A stretch of 6,138 bases of DNA from Alphaproteobacteria bacterium (GTDB lineage Bacteria; Pseudomonadota; Alphaproteobacteria; Thalassobaculales; Thalassobaculaceae): positions 1 to 6,138 of the forward strand of contig JAPKDN010000202.1 of the NCBI GenBank assembly GCA_028822575.1, given 5' to 3'. Made by a program: the position numbers and the translations under genes. Below the pieces are notes generated by a model. It did no database searches and was not told the origin of the DNA. It saw only the letters and a list, made by a program, of their open reading frames with translations. Below, one piece after another: positions 1 to 5,821 of the stretch. Position 1 is the first letter of the stretch. Each line of letters starts with the position of its first letter.

Positions 1-2
1 AT

Positions 3-764
3 TTCGTCGATCAGGAACTTGTCGCGGAATTGTTGCATCAACTTCGGGACCGGGGGGTCGTTTTGCGGCTCGGCTGTGCGGTCAAGACCGTCAAGAAGGG
101 GCGTGGCCGTGGATGTTTGATAACGATGGAGAATGGTCGAACGGTTAACTGCGATATGATCCTATTCGCGGCCGGCCGGTATGGCGACACCGACGGGCTC
201 AATCTCGAAGTGACCGGATTGAAACCCAATAGTCGGGGTAGACTGGTCGTCGATAAAAACACATTCCAGACGGAGGTGCCGCATATCTATGCGGCCGGCG
301 ACGTGATCGGTTTTCCAAGCCTTGCCTCGACCTCGATGGAGCAGGGCCGGATAGCGGCCTGTCACGCATTCGGTGAATCCACGTTTAAGCCGCCAGAATT
401 CTTTCCATACGGGATTTACTCGGTGCCTGAGATTTCCACGATTGGGTGGACCGAAGAGCAAGTAAAAGAACAGGACATTCCCTACGAGGTTGGCATAGCT
501 CGGTTCCGAGAGACCTCGCGCGGCCACATTATGGGACTGAATTCCGGCATGATGAAGATGATCGTCGACCTGAAGACCCGCCGTCTGCTGGGAGTCCATA
601 TCGTCGGCGAGGGAGCGACTGAGCTGATCCATATCGGCCAGGCTGTGCTCAATCTTGGTGGGCGGCTAGAATACTTCGTCGAGAACACATTCAACTATCC
701 GACACTCGCCGAGGCGTACAAAATCGCTGCGTTGGACGCATGGAACAGAATGCCGCCACCTTAA
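3..764 (+). CDS. sthA: Soluble pyridine nucleotide transhydrogenase SthA, C-terminal part (5' end outside window)
   Basis: This is a cytoplasmic FAD flavoprotein that moves reducing equivalents between NADPH and NAD+. The frame is open from base 3 with no start in view, so the gene is cut by the window edge; about 253 codons remain of a family length near 465, and the N-terminal FAD domain is missing. Visible are the end of the NAD(P)-binding domain (LFAAGRYGDTDGLNL), the second FAD-contacting motif (YAAGDVIGFPSLAS, about 285-330), and the dimerisation domain (GIYSVPEISTIG, HIGQAVLNLGG, TFNYPTLAEAYKIAAL). The end is diagnostic: lipoamide dehydrogenases carry a catalytic His in HPHPTLSE here, whereas this protein has NYPTLAEAY, as in E. 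coli SthA. A TTG at 30 is an internal codon, not a start. recQ follows after 84 bases in the same direction. Family assignment is firm; substrate direction in vivo is not shown by the sequence. Confidence 0.93.
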   Translation, partial: FVDQELVAELLHQLRDRGVVLRLGCAVKTVKKGRGRGCLITMENGRTVNCDMILFAAGRYGDTDGLNLEVTGLKPNSRGRLVVDKNTFQTEVPHIYAAGDVIGFPSLASTSMEQGRIAACHAFGESTFKPPEFFPYGIYSVPEISTIGWTEEQVKEQDIPYEVGIARFRETSRGHIMGLNSGMMKMIVDLKTRRLLGVHIVGEGATELIHIGQAVLNLGGRLEYFVENTFNYPTLAEAYKIAALDAWNRMPPP

Positions 765-793
765 GTAGGCGAATCAGCGTATCCTCTTAGTCC

Positions 794-809
794 GTCATGT
801 CGATATGAC
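794..809. promoter_or_regulatory. Near-perfect 16-bp palindrome upstream of recQ (possible operator)
   Basis: The sequence GTCATGTCGATATGAC is symmetric at seven of eight base pairs about the centre 801/802; the only mismatch is G799 opposite T804. It lies in the 84-base gap between sthA and recQ and ends 39 bases before the recQ start, where a repressor or activator could bind. No T-run follows directly, so it is unlikely to be a terminator. No regulator gene lies nearby and I do not recognise the site. It may be chance. Confidence 0.25.
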
Positions 810-848
810 CGTGGCAGGCTTTGTTATTTTTGAACGAGGAACGCATCC

Positions 849-2678
849 ATGGCGCTGGCAGTGGCCTTCGAGGACCGTAAGCGAGAAATTCTGCGCGAGG
901 TCTACGGTTTCGAGGATTTTCGTCCCGGTCAGGAAGACGTGGTCGATTGCCTTCTCGCGGGGCGCCATGCCTTGGCTGTGATGCCAACGGGTGCTGGCAA
1001 GTCGCTTTGCTTTCAGGTTCCGGCGCTGGCGCTCGGCGGTCTTACGGTGGTCGTCTCGCCTCTGGTCGCCTTGATGCAGGACCAGGTATCGGCGCTTCGG
1101 CTCGCCGGCGTTCAAGCCGAGACGATCCATTCCGCGCGCGACCGTTCCGAGAATGTCGACTCCTGGCGCCGGGTCACCTCGGGCGAGGCGCCGATCCTCT
1201 ACCTGGCACCTGAGCGTCTGATGACCGAACGCATGCTTTCGGCGCTGGCACGGTTGCCGATAAAATTGTTCGCCGTCGACGAGGCCCATTGCATTTCGCA
1301 ATGGGGGCCAGCGTTTCGTCCGGAATATGAAGGCCTGGCGAGGCTCAAGGATCTGTTCCCTGGGGTGCCGATCGCCGCATTGACAGCGACTGCGGACGAG
1401 GTTACGCGGCAGGATATCGCCGATCGATTATTTGATAATAATGCCAGGATGTTTGTCACTGGATTTGACCGTCCGAATATTAAGCTTGCGGTGTCGGCGA
1501 AGAGTGAATGGCGCCGCCAGATGATGGATTTCCTTGAGAGTCACAAGGACGACAGTGGCATTGTCTACTGTCTTTCCCGGAAGAAAACCGACGAGACGGC
1601 AGCCTATCTTCGCGAAAAGGGTGTCGACGCCCTGACCTATCACGCGGGCATGGAAAAGGCCGAACGCGAGCGTAACCAGGATGCCTTCATGACCCGAGAC
1701 GGTGTCGTGATGGTGGCGCCGAGTGCTTGTGGGATGGGAATCGATAAGCCCGATATTCGTTTCGTCGTCCACGCCGATCTGCCGGGCAGCGTGGAGGCTT
1801 ATTATCAGGAGATTGGCCGAGCCGGCCGCGACGGCGAGCCTGCCGAGGTGATGATGCTCTATGGGCTTGATGACATCCGGATGCGCCGGGTTTTCATCGA
1901 GCAGGAAGAGAGCAGTGATGACCGCCGCCGCCGAGAGCATCAACGGCTCGGCGCGTTGATCGGTTATTGTGAGGCGCCAGGGTGTCGGCGGCGCACGCTG
2001 CTTTCTTATTTTGGCGAGGACACAAGTGATTGCGGTAATTGCGATATGTGCCTTGATCCGGTTCCTATTACCGATGGTGGTTTCGAGTCGGGGTTGGTTT
2101 TGGGCGTGGTCGCGGGGACTGGACAACGATATGGCGCCACTCATATTATTGAAATTTTGCGTGGTGGTAGTTCGGATAAAATCACCCGGGGCGGACATGA
2201 CCGACTGCCCGAGCACGGCGCTGGTGCTTCGCGCAAGGCTGAGGAATGGCGCTCCATCGTCCGTCAGCTTGTCGCGGCTGGCTTTCTGCACATGGATGTA
2301 CGGGATTATGGTGGCCTAAAAATCACCGGGCGCGGTGAGGCCCTGCAACGCGGCGAGGAGAGTTTCAGTTTCCGCAATGACGTGGTCGCTGGAGCGTCGA
2401 AGTTGAAAACTCGCAAGGTCGCGAGCACGCCCACGACTGAGCTGGACGAAGCCCAAACAAGCTTGCTTGGAGAACTTAAGTCCCTTCGCTCGAAGCTTGC
2501 TCGCGCTCGCGGCGTACCGGCTTATGTGGTCTTTACGGATCGCGCGCTCCAAGACATGGCGCATCGGACGCCAACAACGCGGGATGAATTCGCCGAAGTA
2601 CATGGCGTCGGCGCGGCAAAGCTGAAAGACTTGGCGGACCCCTTCCTGGAGGCGATAGCGCGGTTCAACGAAGATTAA
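849..2678 (+). CDS. recQ: ATP-dependent DNA helicase RecQ
   Basis: This is a 3'-5' superfamily 2 DNA helicase acting in recombination and fork repair. At 609 residues it matches full-length E. coli RecQ. In order: motif 0 (FEDFRPGQ, 21-28), Walker A (MPTGAGKS, 45-52), DEAH box (144-147), aromatic-rich loop (QWGPAFRPEY, 151-160), motif III region (TATA, about 179-182), motif V (around 290-302), motif VI (QEIGRAGRDG, 320-329), zinc site (C379, C395, C398, C401), winged helix (about 408-500; TGQRYG, GHDRLP) and HRDC (about 537-605). The ATG at 849 has GAGGA at 836-840, eight bases upstream. Oddities: P154-A155 replace the His-Asp of the usual GHDFRPEY loop, and motif V reads APSACGMGIDKPD where the family norm is ATIAFGMGIDKPD. 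Catalytic Walker A, DEAH and arginine-finger motifs are intact, so it is probably active. Flanking genes do not suggest a special role. Confidence 0.96.
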   Translation: MALAVAFEDRKREILREVYGFEDFRPGQEDVVDCLLAGRHALAVMPTGAGKSLCFQVPALALGGLTVVVSPLVALMQDQVSALRLAGVQAETIHSARDRSENVDSWRRVTSGEAPILYLAPERLMTERMLSALARLPIKLFAVDEAHCISQWGPAFRPEYEGLARLKDLFPGVPIAALTATADEVTRQDIADRLFDNNARMFVTGFDRPNIKLAVSAKSEWRRQMMDFLESHKDDSGIVYCLSRKKTDETAAYLREKGVDALTYHAGMEKAERERNQDAFMTRDGVVMVAPSACGMGIDKPDIRFVVHADLPGSVEAYYQEIGRAGRDGEPAEVMMLYGLDDIRMRRVFIEQEESSDDRRRREHQRLGALIGYCEAPGCRRRTLLSYFGEDTSDCGNCDMCLDPVPITDGGFESGLVLGVVAGTGQRYGATHIIEILRGGSSDKITRGGHDRLPEHGAGASRKAEEWRSIVRQLVAAGFLHMDVRDYGGLKITGRGEALQRGEESFSFRNDVVAGASKLKTRKVASTPTTELDEAQTSLLGELKSLRSKLARARGVPAYVVFTDRALQDMAHRTPTTRDEFAEVHGVGAAKLKDLADPFLEAIARFNED

Positions 2679-2693
2679 GCCTAGCATCAGTGG

Positions 2694-2708
2694 GCCCGTG
2701 ACGCGGGT
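2694..2708 (+). terminator. Weak hairpin after recQ (doubtful terminator)
   Basis: Sixteen bases after the recQ stop, CCCG (2695-2698) can pair with CGGG (2704-2707) around a five-base loop, extended by one G-T pair. A short T-run (TTTT, about 2716-2719) follows only after several other bases. The stem is too short and the T-run too far away for a typical rho-independent terminator, so I list it only as a candidate. If real it would separate recQ from the SDR gene. Confidence 0.15.
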
Positions 2709-2759
2709 GTCAGTCTTTTGGGCCATTTATTTGGCGTAATTTGAATGTGAGAGGGAGAC

Positions 2760-3509
2760 ATGGAACTTGGACTTCGAGGTAAGAAGGTCATCGTAACCGG
2801 CGCGAGCCGAGGTATTGGCCTTTCGGTTGCGGAGGTTTTCGCCCAGGAAGGCGCCGATGTGTCGATTTGTGCACGAGGTGCTGAAGGTCTGGAAACGGCG
2901 CGTGCGAAGATCGCTAGGTATGGCACCAAGGTTCATGCGCAAGCTTGCGACGTGTCCGACGCGTCGGCCCTTGTCGGCTATATAGAGGCGGCGGCGGCGG
3001 CCTTGGGCGGATTGAACGTCCTGATTAACAACCCATCAGGTTTTGGGAAAACCGATGATGAGGAAGGCTGGCGTCTTGGTCTTGACGTGGACCTGATGGC
3101 CTTGGTGCGTGGTTCCTGGGCGGCGGTGCCGTATATCGAAAAATCTGGTGGTGGCTCGATTATCCACACTTCGTCGATTTCTGGGCTTACGTCATCCCTA
3201 CGCACACCGCCCTACGGCGCCATAAAGGCGGCAGTGGTTCAGTACACTAAGACCCAAGCCTTGCAACTGGCGTCGAAGAATATCCGGGTTAATTGTATCG
3301 CGCCCGGCTCGATCGAATTCCCGGGTGGCACCTGGGACGACGCCAAAAAGAACAATCCCAAACTCTACGCTAGCATCAAGGACTCGATCCCCTTCGACCG
3401 CTTGGGTGAGCCGGAGGAGGTGGCCAAAACCGCGGTGTTCCTAGCGTCGGATGCGGCATCTTGGGTGACCGGGGTGACAATCGCGGTTGATGGTGGCCAG
3501 ATGCTTTAG
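2760..3509 (+). CDS. SDR-family NAD(P)-dependent oxidoreductase
   Basis: This is a classical short-chain dehydrogenase/reductase of 249 residues with a single Rossmann domain, probably cytoplasmic. The cofactor motif TGASRGIG is at 13-20. R17 and R39 (end of the second strand, CARG) suggest NADP(H) preference; D64 in CDVSD would contact adenine. The usual NNAG motif is NNPSG (90-94). The active site has S139, Y152 and K156 (YGAIK), and APG at 181-183 is conserved; the C-terminus VTGVTIAVDGGQML is typical. The fourth tetrad residue, normally Asn, aligns with D111 (DVDLM), which I believe also occurs in some SDR subfamilies. The ATG at 2760 has AGGGAG at 2752-2757. It lies 81 bases after recQ. 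Such proteins are often labelled 3-oxoacyl-ACP reductase, but no fatty-acid genes are near and the sequence does not reveal the substrate. Confidence 0.92.
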   Translation: MELGLRGKKVIVTGASRGIGLSVAEVFAQEGADVSICARGAEGLETARAKIARYGTKVHAQACDVSDASALVGYIEAAAAALGGLNVLINNPSGFGKTDDEEGWRLGLDVDLMALVRGSWAAVPYIEKSGGGSIIHTSSISGLTSSLRTPPYGAIKAAVVQYTKTQALQLASKNIRVNCIAPGSIEFPGGTWDDAKKNNPKLYASIKDSIPFDRLGEPEEVAKTAVFLASDAASWVTGVTIAVDGGQML

Positions 3510-3579
3510 GGTGTCCAGCGGCCGGGCCAGGACTTCTGATACCCTCCAATCTGCCTTCAAAGAAGAGTTCCCTAGCCTC

Positions 3580-4367
3580 ACAAACGAGATGCAACACCGT
3601 TATCGTGTGGAGTTGCGATGGGTATTCTTTACAGACGGCACGCTCTTGATGAGCGGATAGGGCTCTGGCGGCATCATGATGCCGGAACAGCTCCGAGTGA
3701 GATTGCCAGGATCATGGGTCGTCACCCCTGGGCGATCGGCGCGAACTCAGGTGCAACAGTTTACCGAAGGCTGTCTATAAGCCGGCCTTGGCGGATTGGA
3801 TGGCGTTCTAGCGCCGTCGCCGCTGCTCACGGACCGAGCGCCTGAGCCCGCTGAGGTGTCATATCGATGACCACCTTGCGAAGGGTAGGTCGCCAGAGCA
3901 GGTCGTCAGCAGGCTCACGCTGGAGGGATCCGAGAACAGGGTCAGCCATGAGGCAATCTATCGCTATAGCTACTGGCCCAAGGCTTGGCCTTGCAAGCTG
4001 CACCGCTATCTGGTGCGCGCCATGGCGAGCCAGGGCCACCGCCACCAAACTCACCGGGCTATTTGCTGATCTGCACAAACCCGCCAGGCGTTCGATCACC
4101 TCCAACAATGGCTCGGAGTTCACTCACTACAACTAGTTGGAGCGCAATCTTGGCCTGATCAGCTTCTTCTGTGATCCACCTTGGCGGCGCGGCTCCATTG
4201 AAAATGCCAACGGCATCATCAGGTGCGACCCACCACGAAAGACAGGCGCCGCTGTCTACACGGAACAGAACATCCAAAGTATCGTCTGGGCCGATAACAC
4301 CCCACCCCGAAAATTCCCTAGATATCTCACGCCCGCAGAGGCGTTCCTAATTCAAACCAAGGATTGA
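3580..4367 (+). mobile_element. Remnant of an IS30-family insertion sequence, ends not resolved
   Basis: The region holds a decayed IS30-type transposase gene (3618-4367) and a short stretch before it that may contain the left end. I looked for terminal inverted repeats by comparing 3510-3617 with the reverse complement of 4340-4400 and found no convincing pair, and no target-site duplication. The right end appears lost: the transposase reading stops one base before the convergent aminotransferase gene begins. The left boundary given is a guess; the element cannot be mobile on its own. Confidence 0.5.
3618..4367 (+). pseudogene. IS30-family transposase, degenerate (two frameshifts, two stops, central deletion)
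   Basis: Three segments rebuild an IS30-type DDE transposase. Segment 1 (3618 to about 3740) encodes the N-terminal helix-turn-helix (LDERIGLWRHHDAG, SEIARIMGRHPW). Loss of one base near 3738-3742 moves the reading to the next frame, RELRCNS then KPALADWMAF, a TAG at 3809-3811, RRRRCSRTERL, then GRSPEQVVSRL and SHEAIYRYSY, a hallmark of the family. Around 4030-4045 the reading returns to the first frame (LFADLHKPARRSIT, NNGSEF, TAG at 4134-4136, LERNLGLISFFCDP, WRRGSIENANGIIR, LTPAEAF). About 250 codons remain where relatives have roughly 310-380; the part carrying the first catalytic Asp is missing. The second Asp (DNG) is Asn at 4104-4106, and DPPW lacks two residues of DPxxPW. The Glu at 4200-4202 survives. 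A good start (ATG 3618 with GGAG at 3609-3612) remains, but the product must be inactive. Confidence 0.88.
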
Positions 4368-4368
4368 A

Positions 4369-5670
4369 CTAGTCAGCGTCTCCAACCTCCGCCAACGCCT
4401 TTGCCGCCGTCTTGAATGCTTCTAGCGTCTGTTCGATATCGGTCTCGTCATGGGCAAGCGAGATGTAGTATTTGACATCGCCCTTAAATATCCCGCGCTC
4501 GCGCAGCAAGCTAGTAAAGGCGCGGTTCTTCGCGGCGTCGGCGGCGGCCATGCCTCGGTAATCCTCGACCGGGCCATCGGTGAAGAAAACGTCGAACAGC
4601 GGGGGCTCTCCGATCACCTTGGCGACGTGACCATTGTCGTGCATCGCCGCTTGCAGGCCTTGTATCAGGCGTCGACCGGTCTTGAACACTTTTTCGTAGG
4701 CTCCCGGTCGCTTCAGGATTTCCAGAGTCTTGAGCCCGGCGACCGCGGCAACCGGATTGCCGCTGAGGGTGCCGATCTGGGGAAGGAAATCCTCGGCGTG
4801 GACTGCTCCTTTGTCGAAATGGGTCATTAACTCATCACTGCCGCAGATCGCCGCTAGCGGAAAGCCTCCACCGATGATCTTGCCGAGCGCACACAAGTCG
4901 GGTGTGATGCCGTAATAGGCCTGTGCGCCGCCATAGGCGAAACGGAAGCCGGTAACGATTTCGTCAAAAATCAGCGGAATATCATACTCTCTAGTGACCT
5001 CTCGCAGCGTCTCAAGAAAACCGGGCTTTGGCGGTAACATGCGCTGGAATGGCTCGGCGACTACGGCGCCAAGCTGGTCGTGATACTCGGTGATCAGGGC
5101 ACGCGCGGTCTCGGCGTCGTTGAAGGGGGCGATGATGACATCCTCGCTAACCCTTTTGGGGATGCCTGGTGAATCGGGGAGGGCCTGGGGATAGTTTGAC
5201 AGTCGTTTGGGCGCCATACTCATCAAGGCGTAGTCGCTCATCCCGTGAAAGCCACCTTCGAATTTGAGGATCTTGTCGCGTTTGCGGTGCGCGCGCGCTG
5301 TGCGCATGGCGTAAAGCATTGCTTCGGAACCGGTACTAACAAACCGAACCTTATCGGCGCAGGCCATTGCCTCGCAGATCACCTCGGCAAGCGCGATGCC
5401 ATGTTCGTTATTCGCGAAAAACGTCGTGCCCTTGGGGATTTGAGCCTGGACCGCGGCCGTGACCTCGGGATGGTTGTGACCAACAAACATTGGGCCGGAG
5501 CCCAAGAGGAAGTCGACATACTCATTGCCGCTTAGATCCCATATTCGGCCATTTTTGGCCCTGGCCATAACCATCTCGCTTGCTATGTTGCCAAAGTTGC
5601 CGGCTGGAAGGACCGCGCGCGCTCGTTCGATCAAGGCCTGTTCGGCCGTTCCCCTTTGCATTCCCGACAT
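4369..5670 (-). CDS. Class-III PLP-dependent aminotransferase, glutamate-1-semialdehyde aminomutase-like
   Basis: This is a fold-type I PLP enzyme of 433 residues, close to HemL in length and layout. Numbered from the start chosen here: GPMFVGHNHP (59-68), the phosphate-binding STGSEA (112-117), FEGGFHGM (137-144), DEIVTGFR with the cofactor Asp at 236, LGKIIGGGFPL with the Schiff-base Lys at 264, and GTLSGNP (300-306). The frame is open to an ATG at 5718, but that codon has no ribosome binding site; the ATG at 5670 is preceded by GGGAGAG with five bases between, so I chose it. Differences from true HemL include STGSEA for NSGTEA and GGGFPLAAICG for GGGMPVGAFGG. Alphaproteobacteria normally make aminolevulinate with ALA synthase, so a haem role is unlikely if that placement holds. 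The substrate is unknown. It is convergent with the transposase remnant and divergent from the channel gene. Confidence 0.93.
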   Translation of the reverse strand: MSGMQRGTAEQALIERARAVLPAGNFGNIASEMVMARAKNGRIWDLSGNEYVDFLLGSGPMFVGHNHPEVTAAVQAQIPKGTTFFANNEHGIALAEVICEAMACADKVRFVSTGSEAMLYAMRTARAHRKRDKILKFEGGFHGMSDYALMSMAPKRLSNYPQALPDSPGIPKRVSEDVIIAPFNDAETARALITEYHDQLGAVVAEPFQRMLPPKPGFLETLREVTREYDIPLIFDEIVTGFRFAYGGAQAYYGITPDLCALGKIIGGGFPLAAICGSDELMTHFDKGAVHAEDFLPQIGTLSGNPVAAVAGLKTLEILKRPGAYEKVFKTGRRLIQGLQAAMHDNGHVAKVIGEPPLFDVFFTDGPVEDYRGMAAADAAKNRAFTSLLRERGIFKGDVKYYISLAHDETDIEQTLEAFKTAAKALAEVGDAD

Positions 5671-5675
5671 CTTTA

Positions 5676-5682
5676 CTCTCCC
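5676..5682 (-). promoter_or_regulatory. Ribosome binding site that fixes the aminotransferase start at 5670
   Basis: Read on the minus strand this is GGGAGAG, five bases before the ATG at 5668-5670. The upstream in-frame ATG (5716-5718) has no comparable purine-rich site. The 16 residues the longer reading would add (MRPAKMIREF and on) do not resemble the start of class-III aminotransferases. Confidence 0.75.
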
Positions 5683-5701
5683 AGTGCAAAATTCGCGGAT
5701 C

Positions 5702-5707
5702 ATTTTA
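5702..5707 (-). promoter_or_regulatory. Possible -10 element (TAAAAT) for the aminotransferase gene
   Basis: On the minus strand TAAAAT lies 31 bases before the preferred start codon, which would put transcription start near 5695 with a leader of about 25 bases. I see no good -35 element 16-18 bases further upstream, so this is weak. If used, the upstream ATG at 5718 would not be transcribed. Confidence 0.2.
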
Positions 5708-5821
5708 GCAGGACGCATGCAATTCGTAAGCGTCGTTATCGGGCGGGCTGTAGTCTAATCCACTTCCTCCAGAGGTCAGCTGCCCCTACACTGACGATGA
5801 CGGTATGGCCGAGGAAAGCAA

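Noticed and set aside
162..632. 156-codon open frame on the minus strand opposite sthA
   Set aside because: It is antisense to conserved SthA sequence and has no family-like motifs.
754..771. CGCC...GGCG inverted repeat spanning the sthA stop codon
   Set aside because: The stem is four pairs with internal mismatches and no T-run follows, so it is not a credible terminator.
832..842. Two GAAC copies before recQ that could suggest a LexA (SOS) box
   Set aside because: The spacing is three bases, not the seven of the alphaproteobacterial LexA box, and the site overlaps the ribosome binding site.
1428..2291. Long open frame (287 codons) on the minus strand inside recQ
   Set aside because: It lies wholly opposite a clearly real RecQ coding region, shows no recognisable domain, and is a common by-product of GC-rich codon use.
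2989..3003. GGC-type triplet repeat in the SDR gene
   Set aside because: It encodes a short run of Ala in a helix and is ordinary for GC-rich coding sequence.
3858..3871. GTCATATCGATGAC, resembling the palindrome at 794-809
   Set aside because: It lies inside the transposase remnant, its centre is not symmetric, and the shared bases are few enough to be chance.
3827..4123. Minus-strand open frame of 98 codons across the transposase remnant
   Set aside because: The plus strand explains the region as IS30 transposase segments; the minus frame shows nothing recognisable.
5766..5775. CCTCCAGAGG near-palindrome in the divergent intergenic region
   Set aside because: The arms are four bases with nothing further to support an operator; too short to call.
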